64,000 nucleotides of DNA from Ephydatia muelleri (GCA_013339895.1 JABACO010000020.1:6039029-6103028), one strand, 5' to 3'. Shown: positions 35,498 through 49,583, numbered from the stretch's first letter. Notes: generated by a model not told the origin, from the sequence alone. Program-made: numbers and translations.

Positions 35498-38400
35498 TTA
35501 TACAACATTTACATGTGAATTCAACAGAGTTGCGGCTATGGTCAAAACAAGTTCTTCTTCAAGCAATGGTGGCCTCTTTACTTGTTTCTTATGACGATCC
35601 AATTCTTCATCTTGTACTGCTACTTCTGACACTGCATCAACCTTCAATGCATCAACCTTCAAACACTTCCAAAGGCTTTGGAGTATCTCAACACACACAA
35701 CCTTTTCCCTACACAACAGCAACAAACTATGACAGCCATATCAGAGTAAAAAAGAACAAACTAAACATACCCAGACAGTGAAACTTGCTGCAACCAGGGC
35801 AAAATACCCAAATTCCATACAAGATCAATCGCAACAAATGGAACACAGGAAGCTTTACGCATCAACTGAAGTATCAAACCCTGCAAAGGACATGACATTC
35901 AATGGTCCATTGTTGCACACCTGAAACTCTCGAAGCTTACTCTGGCTTCCTTGGTTGTAGAGGATAGGTGATAGAGTGACATGATGTGTGACAATGCCCT
36001 TCTCTTACGAAAGATCGGATAGTCTTCTGCACACCTCAGACCCTCCACAAGGATTCTTAGTATCCATGCCCTCTCTTGATGGTGCTATGGAAACAATGGT
36101 TTTTAGCAATCACTTTCAACAACTGGAGTTCAAACATACTTACCTGATTGCCGGAGCTAAGCAGAAAGGTTCTATACAGTGGTATGTCAGCAAGGTCTAA
36201 TGTGGCTCTGGAGGCAAGAAAATAAGCTATTGCTCTGTAGAGGTGGTGTTCTGTGAAAAAGTAAAGAATGGAGGCACAAGTTTCCATTAAACCCTCCCAC
36301 TAGCTTTTACCTGGATGCATGAGAATATGGGCCACTGTGGGTAAAAAGGACGCAAAAAGAGATGGGAGCCTTTCATTGCTTTCCACCAATGAGTTCTTTA
36401 GTGCATCAAACATCATCACGATCTAAAAGAGCATAAATGTAGGGACATGTTGAGAAGCACATATCCAGACAGTGATAATCATTCAAGTGTGTTATAAAAA
36501 TTATTTGGGATCGTTTCTGCGAAAAGAGACCTATCGCATGTTATTTTCAAGATTTCATTACATTTTCATTTCATTCTATTTTTGTTGATGTTCTGGAAGT
36601 CTGAAATGTGCTCTACACATTGCTTCTTATGCAATGAGAATCGGAGTATCTGTCATGGAGTTGTAAGGCTCTGAATTTTAATTAGCCATACATTTCAATG
36701 CAAGCGTTACATTTCTATTGCAGAAATTTTATAATGTATGTGCTAGGTCCCTTTTCACAGAAGTGACCCCATTTGTTACAAATACAGCCATTGTTTCTTT
36801 CTTAGAACATGAAATTACACCATGGCACCTTACATCGTCGGCCAACTACATTCATGACATTTTACCTGTGCCTTCTCCCTGAAGCTAGCACCATCCAGGT
36901 GGGTTGAGAAACGTGACAGTGCGTGGCATCCAGCCATCCTCACATGGCTGCTCTTGGAGCACAGTGAAGCAAATAGGTATCCAAGGCAACCAACATCAAC
37001 AAACTTCCGGCAATCAACATAGTTGCCTTTTGGCACGAGCAAATCACACACACAAACAAGAGTGAGCAAAGAAACACTAACCTGAATCCAACAGATGGCT
37101 TAGCATGGGAAGGAAGAATGAAGGGTCATAAAGAGTATCTTGAAGTTGATTGGCTGTTTCTTGCTGGGATTCTACTATAGCAAATGGATCTGTGGGCTGA
37201 AAAAAAAAAGTGCCTTTGTTGGATTGACAGCAACAAAGATTCTACAAAAGCAGTTACCAAAGGTGGAACAGCTTCATGAAAATCCTCCAAATCAACCCAA
37301 TATTACAATTAATTGCTTGCTATTATTGCTGCTCAACTCAAAACTGACCGTGTCCCCTCTTGTAGTTAGAGTAAAGTCAATATGGTGCTTTGTTTGCCCA
37401 CGACTTCCCCACCTCCTTCCCTCCATCTCTCTCTCAGCCATGACTTCTCCCCCTCCCTCCATCTCACAGCCATGATTTCTCCCTCATCTCTCTCTCAGCC
37501 ATGACTTCTCCCCCTCCCTCCATCTCACAGCCATGACTTCTCCTCCCTCATCTCTCTCTCAGCCATGACTTCTCCTCCCTCATCTCTCTCTCAGCCATGA
37601 CTTCTCCTCCCTCATCTCTCTCAGCTTGAAAATGTTGAGCTATCCCCACAAAATACAGTACCTCTAGTTCTGTTTCCAGGGGAAATTGATGGCTGGACAT
37701 TTGCAACAGTTGACGGTCAACCAAATCCAACACCTCCTGTGGGCCTGGTTGTTTCCATAGTAACAGCCCCAGATCCTGTCTGGCTTTGTAATGCTCCAGG
37801 GCACACGCCCCCCACAGGAAGGGCCTGAATTGATGGAAGCCAGTGCACTGATGGCCCTGGAAGGGAGAGGAGGGGTACTCACCTGTACTGCTCCAGGGAA
37901 ACACCATTGACTTCACACAGATAGAGAAGGTACAGTAACCCTTGGTCTGTAGAAGACAATTGCCGTGAGTGCATGCATATCTATACAGCAATAGTCATGA
38001 CCCAGCTACAACTACATACAGTACACATGCTGGCTGGGCTCAGAGATAGAACAATATTGTAATAATCACTGTCTAATCATAGGATTGACAGATAAAAGAT
38101 TCTAATCATTGCCCAGCAGAACAAACAGTCCACCTCCCCCCCCTCCCCCCAAGTTTGTGTGGCTTACCTGTTTTTGCTGTCGTAGCATGGTAAGCACCAA
38201 GCATGGTCTCTACTTGGATTGATTCACAGAGGGATGGGCTTAGCCCCACTACAGCAACCAGCAGTTCAACAAGGCCATCTGCAAAGCACAACACACACTG
38301 TTGAGCAGAGCAAGTCAGAAGATCAAAGTGTGCAACACATTTAGTATAATGTTCACTCCTGTCAATGTAAAGAAAATTAAATTCCAATGGAATAATCTCT

Positions 38401-41400
38401 TTCCTCCCATCCTCAAAGACCCTGGGCTTTCCCATACAAACATAAGCCATTCCATGTGGGTGGAAGCATGATCAATTAACCAGCAGAATTGAAATGCTAA
38501 AACATGTATTACTTTGACAAAATACACCAACACTAGCTACATGAAAACACTCTGATACGTAAACACACATTTAATTTCTGTTTGGTGTCATAGAACAATC
38601 TTTATTTATGGTTAAACAAAGGTCAGAATACTTGAGCACGCCTACCTTTGGCACTCGGGATGGCTTCATCTGAACTTCCCGTTGCAAACATGATCTCAGT
38701 GAACGAGGGGTGTGACCAGATCATCTCATGAAGCTCTTCCAATGGCAGGTAGGTTGCACCATCCTCTTCAGCAACATACAATTTTCTAACAAGTATCGCC
38801 AACAGGTGAACAAGATCAAAATGGTTCAGATGATTCCTGAGGAGAACAGCACTTTGATGGACTGCACATGCCCCAAAGTCGAGTACTACTTACCTCACAA
38901 TATCTATAGCAAAGTCATTCCACACACTTGGAGGCATAACTGTTTTACACATTGCTGCTGACAGCTGCTCCCCAACACTAGGAAAGGATATTAATAATGA
39001 CATCATAAAAAGATTCACTTATAAGTTGTATCTTTACAGAAGGGTATATTAACCGTTGATTTGAATTAAGAAATCAATTTAATTACTTTGGAGTGGTGGA
39101 AAGAAATAAAATAACACATCAGTCGTTTTTGAGCAAAACAAGTTTTCATTACAACCCAATATTCGGCACAACTTCAATACAATATATTGACCTACCTGGT
39201 CATAAATGCTACATTTCCACTTGTCTTCCACTCCACCTCTCTACCCATTCTTTTAACTCGTTTAATGAACCAGCTGTGGTCACCTATTTACAGACAAGAT
39301 ACCACATCAACACACCTTGTACACCATTGACATCATTGCAAAGTGATACCACATCAACACACCTCTGCACACCAGGACATCAACACACCTCTGTACACCA
39401 TGACATCATTGCAAAGTGATACCACATCAACACACCTCTGTACACCATGACATCATTGCAAAGTGATACCACATCAAGGCACCTCTGCACACCATGACAT
39501 CATTGCAAAGTGATACCACATCAACACACCTCTGCACACCAGGACATCTTACAAAATGACACACCATTACATCATTGCAAAGTACCTTGCAAAACAGGAC
39601 GGCAGAGAAGCATCAGTACATTCCGACAAGACTGCTGTTTGAAAGGAAAGGTCCTAAACAAAAGGCACCAAGAAACAAACTGCATATTACCACATGCTCT
39701 TGTGAACAAAGTGGGTCAGACAATAGACCAAGGCATCGTTTCCAAAGCCTTTTTCTTGCAACCTCGGACAGTAGACGAGACGAATAACCTACTGCATTAA
39801 AAAATCAAATAAAATCAAAAAATCAAAGACAGACGCATACACATGACACACCAGCCACTCCCATACTCAGGTCATGTGAAGCAAGGTTCAGATAGGACTC
39901 CACCACAAGCAGCTGGCCATGACACACGTCCCCCTCGCTCTCCCGCACAGCTTGGCACAGCCTCTCACACCAGCCCTCCTCCTTGAACAGCTCGTAAGCA
40001 GCACCAGAACTCTGCAGCAGAAGGCTCACTAGCTGAGCTCTAACCCCATCCAGGGACTCGAGGCAGTACTCCATGATGCTCTTCTGCATGGTCACAGGGA
40101 CACAGAAGGGAGACCTTGGAGCTGCACTAGCTCTTAGAGAGCGCAGCAGTTCATCACTGCACATGAGCCTTTTGGCTTCCACTGCCGGGAGTATGGCTTT
40201 CAACGTGCTGTTGAGCATCGTCAACACACAGCGATCACATGATCCCACGACGCGTTGGTGCAATGGGTGGTGCCCAGTCCCATGCACAGGGCAGAGTATC
40301 TCATCAGAGGCGCAGGTTATCCCGTATTTGTCTCTCCCACTCAGAAGGGCAAGAACAACCACATCCAGCCTACGATGTTTATTTTGTGTCATGGCGTGCA
40401 ACAAGTCCCTCACGATATCTGCGTCCAGAACCAGGGTTCCTACATTCATACACAGTAGCACTTCAAGCATGTCGAAAACAATCGTTTGCAGAGATTGTGT
40501 ATGTCCCCCTTGGGACCTCAGTGATGAGGTCAGTAGTTTTAACAGCTCTTGCACAGAGCTTCTGCTCATGCGATGCTTCAGCACGTTCAGCAGCGCTACA
40601 ATAGTTCTACCTAACGCAAAGGGAAGAATCGCATTGCAATAAATGCAGACTTGACTGCACCGTACCTACCTTGTTCCAACTCCGTGTCCTGGCTGGTCCA
40701 ACTGTTCAGCAACTGCATCGTGTCTTGAATCAACTTACTGCTCAGGAAGTCAAGGACAAAGCTCTGATCAGCGTCTGTCCCTTCAGGAACAGATTTGCAC
40801 TGGAGGATCTCGCCGAGCAGAGACAAGCACGAATCCATAGCAACTCTACCATTGGAGCAATCAGCATCGCTCATCTGTAGTCAAGAGAATACAAAGTGAC
40901 ACTGCATTCAGAGATACAGTTGAATTGCATAGCACAATCACTACATTGCCTGGGATCAGTAATACAACCCTCACTAGCCATTGCGATTTCATATCGGTTC
41001 ATTTTAGACTGGAAAACCGTAACTTATATGACATTAATCTAAACCACAGATGCATAGATGCCAAATTAAAAGCAGAAAAGAAATACTATCATAAAAGAAA
41101 GATTTGATGAATTTATCTTCCCACACCTATAAACAACTCACCCAACAATGAAGCTTATTGAACAATGAAAGCATCAAATGTGCGTTGTATTTGCTAAGGT
41201 GAGTACTTGAAGACTCCTCTCTGAGCTTTTCTTTGAGATGACGGACAATCACCGGAGTTGACAGCAAATCGACAATCTTCTGTGAGATGCCGCTGACATT
41301 ATCTGATGACGGCAGATTGGGATTTCCCGCCACTGGGTCATGGTTTCCCGCCAACTCGTGACCACAGATGGACTGCACGATGATAGATGCAAAGGACAGC

Positions 41401-43423
41401 TTTGGTAGAAACAGCAACATAAAATCATTTTCATTCTCAGGGATCCCTAAACCAATGACGTATTTCGAACGCAAAAATTTAAACAAATAGCCATTAAACT
41501 CACTGAAGAGCCCTTTCAGAGGACGAATGACACACAGCTTGTGAGCAACATTGTAGAGACCAGAATCGTGATTCGTTGCAGAATGAAACAGGGAAACAAG
41601 TTGTGGTTCAGTCGCCTGACCCAGCAAAGGTAGAATTGATTGGTCATCTGTGGTAATGGGAAACACCTATTTAATGTCTTGCAGGAGCACTTTAAACTTC
41701 ATGCGAAGATTTGCCAGAATAGGGATACATAACAGCACTACGGGGGAATTCCTCTTAGCAACGTACCCAGTTGCTTCAGTAGTTTCTTGCGTGATAACTG
41801 CTTCACCTCCCCCAACGAGACTCTCTGTGCGATATGAACCAAGACTTACATTGGGTAAATGGACATTGTACAACATCAACATACATCCTTAATCTGCCAG
41901 TAATAACCTGGATGCCAGCACATCAGATGTCCAACAAGAGATGCAACCAAATTTCTCCAAGAACTAAGAACAAAGTAAAGATCCATTTCAATACTCTAAA
42001 CTGGTCGCTCACCTCCCCCCACACTTCACTGAGAACTGCTCTGTGCAGAGGCAGTGTAGCACTACGGTGACAAAGGACCGATGATCGTCTTGTATCAGAA
42101 GCAGTTGCATCACTGCTTCGCTCACTAGCAACACTAAAGTGTCTGCAGGATACAAAACAGCTTTTCAACAATGGGACACAGATTCCCTCCCCTTTTGTTA
42201 GTCAACCTACTTAGTTCCGATGCAGTGAACTTTGTGAGAAGGCAGCAAATGAGAGGAAGGACAGAGCCTTTGTACTCGGCTTGACCGGGCTGCAAGGCAT
42301 CAGAGTCACCCCACTCAGCATCCAAAGGAGAGGCTAGAGAGGATGCACAGAGATAATGATCACCAGTTTCCTTAACCATGCCAACAAGACAATGGCTGCA
42401 CAAGCTGCGATCTCAATATAGTGTGCAAGGCGCCCTTTGATGCAGGCTCAAAGATTGTAAAAAGCTCCTGGGATAAGTGATGGGTATTTTTCAACTCTGG
42501 ATTCGGCATGTGGGTGAAAAGTTGACCTAGTTTGCATGCCCATGATACCCTAAACCCTAAACCCTATTTACCCTAGCTAAGTTTACATTGCAATCACTGT
42601 GCGACACTAACATACATAAATTGACCCCATTATTTCAGTCATCATTAGCTTAAAATTCTCACCTAGTATCTTATTTAGGAGTTGCTGTTCACGCTCCTCT
42701 CTTGATGATCTTTGACCTCCAGACAAGATGTCCTGGACACTTTCAGCATACACACAGCTGTCCAGGGCATAAGATAGAAACACATCGACTAAGAAGTCGA
42801 CTGCCTCAGGGAGAGTGAGGAGAGCTTTCTGGTCCACAAAGGCTTTCAGTACCAGTTCCAATTCCAACTTAACACTTCCAAGACCTTCAACAGCAGACAA
42901 CAGCTGTGGTGGCAAGAGAAACACAGTTCTATCCTGAATTACTCCATCTTAAATAGATCTTACATAAACTAGGTCTGAAAGGGCACTGACAGAAATCCTA
43001 ATCAGTTGTCATTGCTACCTGATCACTTGACAAAGTATTGCACAATTAGTACTTAAACCTCTCATGTCTATGTAAGGACTCTAACGTTTTGAGTCTGTAT
43101 CGTTTTAGTAGCCAATAGACCGTACCTTTGCAAGTAAATCTGCAGCCAATGTAGAAATATCTCTCTCCTGCAGGAGCAGTAACACCAGTGTCTTTAGAAC
43201 TGTCAAGTTCTGCAGGAAGACATGAAAGTTGCCATAAATCTCACATGCAGTACAGCAAAGGTGGGGCCAAAATTTTTTGCTATGTAGATCATCATCACCC
43301 CAACACACTTGTACCCCTAACACTTATGCCCTAACAAGTACTTATGTCCCTAACAATGTATGCCCCTAACACACACACACCTACCCCACCCACTACAAAA
43401 CATTTGTACTGCATACATTGGTA

Positions 43424-43507
<84 letters not shown>

Positions 43508-46500
43508 ACTGGCATCCCACACACATACATTCAACACCACATACCAGCCATCTTGTACCATCCAGGGGTGCACCGAGTAACAGCTGGAGTGAGGGCAGCA
43601 AGACCTCGTGAGCCAACAGGGGGCTGTCCTTGTCAAGCTCTTGAGAGCCATTGAGAGGAGGCAGCAAGCGATGGAGGCCAAACTCCACTTGGGAGTACAG
43701 GGACGTACACAGCGCCTGATATCCACACATGACGACCATCGTCAGGGACAGTAGGGTATTACTTTTGGCCAGCTCTGTTCGTATCAACATTTTTGACACT
43801 AACACACTAAAATTACCCCCAGTGGACACAAACCTTTGGATTTTGTGGCTTGTTCTGCTGTCAGGTTGGCATCTGAAGTGTCCAACAGCTTCTTCGAAAC
43901 CAAAAGCTGTCTCAGGCTTATGATGGTCTTAATGTCAGGTAAGCTCTTCAGCAAAGAGTCAGAATATTTCTGGCAGAAAACTGCATCTTCAAACACACAG
44001 GGAGTAGCGCACGTCAAAACAAAAGCACAAAAATTAAAGAGCCAAGGGCTAGATATGCAAATGTAATTAAAGTGGCCTTTGAAATATTTCCATGTGGGCA
44101 CAAGGTGAGGGTAGACATGACAGTACACCACAGTGAATAACGTGCTCATTACATCATCTAACAAGACTTGAGCACACCAATGCCACCGAGGTTAACATGT
44201 GGCTTGTAATAATTACCACTTAACCCCAATAAATGGCATGATGGATTGGTTCTATGTGCCACCACACATCAGCATTGCCAACACAAAGTAACCAAAAACC
44301 TCTGGGCATCTTCGAAATAGCCGAAATTTTATTTTGCAAACAGTTCCCCCCATTGGCCAGCACTCACTTCTAGGAAGACTAATACAGCTATAATTTTACA
44401 ATGCACTAAAATAGAGCAAATCCAAGCTAATTGGATATGTACAGATCCAACGCAAGGCTTTATGCAGTTTAAACATTGAGAAACACCCCAACCAACCATA
44501 CCTGTTGGACTTGTGGCGGCTACCACAGCTGATGCTCTTTTTAGAGCTGTTCCCAACAACTGGAGGACACCATGTTTGACAAGAAGGACCGGGCTCTTCG
44601 ATAAAGCGAAAGAACAATATGATAAATAATTCTTCAAATGTCAGCCTACTGGATTCAGCCAACACTAGGACTGAAAATATGCACCTTAGACAACTAATTA
44701 GATAGCTAAAGCTTCCAAGCAAAGTATTAATACCACTAGGTGTCCCTATCAAGTTGCACCCACCCCCTCGTTACCTGTATCCACTGGCTAAGCATTGCTC
44801 TGGTCGTGATGGAAGGGATGGTTACGCTTACAGCAGCGTCCACGTGAGTAAGGCGTGATGGTCCAGTGCCCACAAGCTCACAAACAGCAGGTAACTGATC
44901 ATACAGCTGAGTGGTAGTATCAGAAGTGAAGTTAAAAGTAATAGAGACTTGTGCAATACACACAAACAGTACCAAGCAGAAACTGAATACAGTTCCTCTG
45001 TTCTCCCCTTCCCCTCTGATGGAATCTCCCTTGAGGTAGCATGGGTACATACCTCATTGAGGAATTGCGTCCCAATCAGCCACTTGGAAACTGGTTTGAG
45101 GTCGAGAGTTATAGAGGCTTGCTTGAGGAATGGCAACAGGATGTCAGGACACGTGGAAATGGAGGCTAGGACCAGTTTTTTGGCCAATTTATTTTCCAGA
45201 CTCCCGCTGAGTATGAGTGTTGCATGAAGAAGCCCAGGGTTGTTGGTTCTATAGAATTGGGATGGATATGGACCACACATTTGCACCATAGCTGCCTCTA
45301 TATAGGACACAACAGCACATCTCTAGGTATTGAAGAATACGACTGCATCTTTTAGCTATCAATAGCGCAAGACACCCCTCAGCTCTTCATAGGACATAAT
45401 CCCATCCCTTGGCTATTTATAGATCACAGCCACACATCCCACCTATTGATCACACCTTCCAGCTGCTAGCTCACCTCAACAGACCAGCCGGTGGTACCTC
45501 TTTGGGCCTGTACGATATGCCATAGTGAAAGTCAGTGAGCAGCTGTAGCATAAGCTCGTAGGTCAGCTGCTTGATTGTAGTGGACTCTGATTTCATGTCC
45601 TTGCTTTCATTATCAGCTGTGACAATGATGTCATCTTCCCTGCTCAAAAGTTGGGAAAGTCCTTTGAAAACGATGTGACTAAAAAACCTTGATTTTGTCT
45701 TCTTGGGGACTGAGGGGTTAAAAACCACCTGGAAAACAAGATGTTATATACACTGTACAATCAAGGTTACAATTACAAAAACTTGCAACAGCTTTAAAAA
45801 TAGCACAAATCATCCACACTTTCCATGTTGTCCCACGTTAAGGATGGGCCTTAGTTTGAATACATGCCTGACATATAACAGGATGTTTTAACTATGCCTT
45901 GTCTCTTTTTGTACTACAAGAACCAAACACAAAAAGTGTTTAACTCGCTGCCACAAAAGCATCTGCTGCCAACTCCTCCCACTTTATGTATGAAAGGTTG
46001 GGGTTTGGGATGAAAGTGGTTGAGGAAACGTTAAGACGACAATGTACCTTTGCTATGCAAAAAATTCTTCCTATTGCTTTTTGAGCAGTTTGTAAAATTG
46101 TACAAAAATACATTACTAACTTACTTTTATGTTCGAGTCAGCACAAATGCTTCTGTGGCAGTTTTGTTAACACCCAAATGCCTCAATCTCTGGATAAAGA
46201 TAATGCATTATGTACTAGCAGTACTTTTGCATTAAATAGAAAAAATTGCCTGTCCTCACTGTAAACCATGCAACCCAAGTACAAATAAGAAAATCATTCT
46301 CTTTGAATGTAGGAACTGTGTGGTTAAACAAAATGAATAAAACGTACATGGGCATAGATTCATTCATGAAGGCAAACACATCCCATTGTACCATTCTACC
46401 CTTTCTACACAAAAAACGAACCCCTATATTCAAAAACTATTCTAAAGGGAATAATTATTGAGCCACTTAAAAAAATAATGACATCCCCCTCCCCATCATA

Positions 46501-49152
46501 ACTTAAGACACACCTTTTGTTTGATTGCACTCAGTACTAAATAGACGATATCAGCTGCATCCTTTGCCAGCAGTCCAAATATAGAGGACAGAAAACCTGC
46601 AGACCAAGCAATGACTATAGCAAGCCAGCAACAGCAATGGCACCATGTGTACAACCATTGCTGCCTCATTGCTCTTCTTACTCTCCCTTCCCCCTTTCTT
46701 TGTAACCAATTTTTTAACCGATTAAAATTAAGATTAAAATTAAATTATTCGTTAACAATATTGTATAGCAATAGTTTCTATCCATTCAAATTTTCAGGTA
46801 GCTGTAGTTCTGTTTCGTTGTTCATACCATTTAGTCAGAGCATTATTTCAACAAGCGACTGGTAGCATAAAGCATACTTCAACTTAAGTGTGTGTTTGTA
46901 GGCATCATACACAAGAAGTGTAGTGTGTTAATGAAGGCACGCTAACACAGCTCCACAGCACTACAAGTACGTCACACAGGTTAAAGTGCTGTCATATTTA
47001 TTAGGTGATTGTAAGTCATTCTCCTACATACTTGTGATGTGGTTTGCCATTCTTTGAGCATGACATTCGTACTGTCGTACTACAACATCTCTCGCTTACA
47101 CATGTGGGCAATACATTACCTCGTTTGTCGTATTGTTCTTCGAAAAATGTGGTTCTAACAAACTTTGTTGCTACCTATCTAAATGTACAACAACTGACTG
47201 ACAACTGTTTTGTTGACAACATTTGTGAATGAATGGCAAATCAGCTGTCCTGCTGGACGCCAATTGGCGTCTACCGTGTTTTGAATAAATTAAAGTCAGA
47301 CACCAATTGATATGTACCACTTGTAATCAGTTAACTGTATTCTTGACACAGAGCAGGTTTGGTTTATTTTGGGTTTGGTTGCCCTGACAATGCCGTTGAA
47401 CGTGGACCTGTGATGTTGAGTGCAGCTAATTGAGTATCTATAATTTGGTTCCAACTAGAGCAAATTGGAGGGACAGAACAGCACCTGCTCAAAGGGCATG
47501 ATAAACAGACATGACAGTAAACTATTATAATTTTGTGTCACTTGTGCAAATTCTTACACCTCGCCCTCCAAAAATAAATAACCATGTCAACATAAAATTC
47601 AAAACTCCACCCTGCTGAACATGCCAAACATGCACAACACTGAAGGAAAAGCAATGACATGAGTTACTGAAATCCAAACATGCAAAATTACTTTTTGTTT
47701 CCAGAATTGTAGTAATAGTGTCTCCCGCTCCAACCATTAGAAAAGACAGGGCAAACTTTATCAAACAAGACCGAATGGAGTCTTGTCTTTCCTGCAAGAA
47801 GACAAGTACAGTGCCCCTAAATATAAGCTATAATAAGACCTCAATTTCACTACTAGTCCGACCCTTTCAATCATTTCCCACAATCTCACTATACCGCAAC
47901 AGCTATTAATTACTAAGCACACAGTTATAATCACTAAACACACAGTACAAGGCAATAAACAATTAGTACAACAGTAGTGGATCATTCTTCTCCATAACAG
48001 ACAAACAGCTATTAATTACTAAGCACACAGTTATAATCACTAAACACACAGTACAAGGCAATAAACAATTAGTACAACAGTAGTGGATCATTCTTCTCCA
48101 TAACAGACAAACAATCCTGAATTTCCACCCAAAATCTTGCTCGAACAAACCTTTATTTTTTCGGTCTTGCCGAGTAAAAAACCCAGTGGCTTGTAGCCAA
48201 AATTAAACCCTTGGAGGACTTCCCTTGCGGCTGCAGGTCCTTGAGTTACCATGGCAGACAGCAGGCACAGGCACGCACAGATGAGCCTGGCGGGTGCAGC
48301 GGTCACTAGGGAGGAGTAGACGGTTCTCATGTGGGTACTGAGGATGCTTTGTGTTAGCTGTAAGCCGACTGAGGCCAGCACAGGATCTGATTCTGCTGAT
48401 GCGGTGTGCAGCAACACTTGCTCCAAACAGCTGAAGCACACAAGAAGCTAAAAATAGGAACAATTGGAGCCCTCAACAATTGTAATGCAAGCCAATTCCT
48501 TTTAAAACACACCACACACCCCACCATTAAAATTCCGGTCCAAAATATCCGGCCGTCTACTTAATGCCTACCACATCGCGACTTCTCTTCTGCTTGTCCC
48601 ACAACAATGGCTGCAGTAGATGGCTACACTCAGGACACTTGCGCAGATACGCGTCAACCAAAGCTTCTCCTCCATCACGCTCAGCAGCAGTGAGGAAGAA
48701 AGAGAGGCCTTAAAGAGGTAAAAAACGAATATGCAATATGAGATGCAAGACCGATTAACGAAAAACTACCTAAGAAAGGTCTATGTCTTACTGAAACTAT
48801 CCGTAAATGGGCGCCCCGCCCCTTATCACCCCTCCCCACGTGGCGGTCTAGTCATATTCTGGCATCTAAAATTCAACGTTTCGGGCAAGAGTCTAAGATA
48901 AGCGCATATGGCGAAGCACACATCATACAAGAGGCCCGCGTGGGGAACCCGGGGGGCATTAAGCCTTTAATACCACTGGGAATGAAGCACACGTAACTAA
49001 CGTTATGCCATATGACCTGCAATTAGAGTATCCTCCTTCTCTGCAAACGTGAGGAACTTCTTAAGCTGGTCTTCTTGCCCCTTCTTTGCCCTTTTAGACT
49101 CCCTAGTCAGATCAGTGTCGCAAGGGATGGTATCGCTCTTCCTCTTCGGCAT
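35498..49152 (-). CDS. URB1: URB1 (NPA1), 60S ribosome biogenesis factor
   Basis: About 31 exons give roughly 1,825 aa. Exon ends worked out by phase: 49152-49017, 48708-48572, 48447-48151, 47791-47692, 46596-46514, 45728-45475, 45248-45053, 44894-44775, 44595-44502, 43986-43834, 43798-43545, 43209-43126, 42903-42663, 42333-42207, 42142-42013, 41822-41729, 41647-41142, 40874-40670, 40610-39852, 38977-38894, 38785-38646, 38278-38168, 37946-37883, 37824-37662, 37196-37082, 37026-36866, 36422-36311, 36250-36144, 36072-35941, 35880-35771, 35708-35498. URB1 hallmarks are CLCLLSAMVTQGPAAAREVL, FALSFLMVGAGDTITTILE, DPSFFLPMLSHLLDS, HHLYRAIAYFLASRATLDL and AWILRILVEGLRCAEDYP. The protein is an all-helical nucleolar scaffold for pre-60S particles. 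The junction 39852/38977 does not fit in phase, so a small exon is probably missing there. The 41728-41648 intron is 81 bp. Confidence 0.9.
36508..36770. mobile_element. MITE with about 30-bp inverted ends and 5-bp target duplication
   Basis: The left end ggatcgtttctgcgaaaaga and the inverted right end (ggggtcacttctgtgaaaag) match imperfectly over about 30 bases, including GACCTA. ATTTG flanks both sides (36503-36507 and 36771-36775). The 263-bp element lies in a URB1 intron. A related element is at about 56797-57040. Confidence 0.65.
38033..38117 (-). ncRNA. C/D-like snoRNA in a URB1 intron
   Basis: On the minus strand a perfect 7-bp terminal stem (GCTGGGC/GCCCAGC) closes an 85-base segment. 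It has a C-like box (AATGATTA), a second internal ATGATTA, a D'-like TCTGT and a final CTGA beside the stem. It lies in the intron between exons 38278-38168 and 37946-37883, on the coding strand. A copy about 90% identical or better is at 49780-49868. The C box differs from RUGAUGA, so the class is probable rather than certain. The target is not known. Confidence 0.6.
39290..39590. repeat. Tandem repeat of about 56 bp in a URB1 intron
   Basis: Segments of the form gacatcattgcaaagtgata followed by ccacatcaacacacctctg and cacaccat recur about five times with insertions. They fill part of the intron 38978-39851, where a missing URB1 exon is also expected. Confidence 0.8.
43422..43505. repeat. 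CA microsatellite, about 80 bases
   Basis: A pure CA tract lies in the URB1 intron just downstream of the exon 43798-43545. Open frames over it (His-Thr, Cys-Val) are artefacts. Confidence 0.97.
44090..44207 (-). ncRNA. H/ACA-like snoRNA in a URB1 intron (third copy)
   Basis: On the minus strand the segment ends in ACATGG (ACA plus three bases). It has a 3' hairpin closed by GAGCAC/GTGCCC, an H-box-like AGATGA (ANANNA), and a 5' arm closed by ACAAG/CTTGT. It shares about 90 aligned bases with the two copies at 52353-52490 and 52812-52949. It lies between URB1 exons 44595-44502 and 43986-43834 on the coding strand. The 5' hairpin is weaker than in the other copies. Confidence 0.5.
47899..48110. 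repeat. Perfect 106-bp tandem duplication
   Basis: The two halves 47899-48004 and 48005-48110 appear identical over their length. They lie in the URB1 intron between exons 3 and 4. The identity implies a recent duplication or an assembly artefact. Confidence 0.9.
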
Positions 49153-49559
49153 TTCGTATGCACGCGACATACATATCGCGCATGCGCAATATGTTTCCCC
49201 ATCTTGTGCTTATCGTATCATATCAAGCTGTGCAAGACAAGAGCTTTCCTCTCTTATGGTACGATGAGCATACGACAGGGCCAAAAGGTATTATATTTAG
49301 CTTCCAACGGATTAAGGCTACATTTCCCTCGGGCGGTTCCGCATACTACTGATTGAAGCTACAGGATACCCGCGCTAGATCTAGCTCATGTTGCAAGAAT
49401 CGTTAATAAAGCACGCAGCCTTTGTCATGTCGATGATCGCATGCAAGGATCGTTAAAATAAAGCACGCAGCCTTTGTCATGTCGATGATCGCATGCAAGG
49501 ATCGTTAATAAAGCGCGCAGCTGTAGATGTTGACGCAGAAACAAAAACCAGACCACAAC
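49153..49559. other. URB1 upstream region with a 53-bp tandem repeat
   Basis: This holds the URB1 promoter and the 3' flank of the snoRNA host gene. A 53-bp unit (gcacgcagcctttgtcatgt, cgatgatcgcatgcaaggat, cgttaataaa) repeats about 2.5 times at 49392-49520. No protein gene is seen. Confidence 0.7.
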
Positions 49560-49577
49560 GGAATTGTGCAAACAACT

Positions 49578-49583
49578 TTTATT
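49578..49583 (-). terminator. Polyadenylation signal of the snoRNA host gene
   Basis: AATAAA on the minus strand (gttaataaaagttg), followed by a T/G-rich stretch, near the end of the last exon. Confidence 0.5.

Noticed and set aside
41667-41669. In-frame TAG between two URB1 frames, read as a nonsense mutation
   Set aside because: An 81-bp intron (41648-41728) with matching phase removes it.
42546-42570. Telomere-like CCCTAAACCCTAAACCCTA
   Set aside because: Only two to three units, inside a URB1 intron; too short for an interstitial telomere claim.
47256-47271. Perfect palindrome GACGCCAATTGGCGTC
   Set aside because: An isolated 16-bp palindrome in an intron without repeats or a matching element; no function can be supported.
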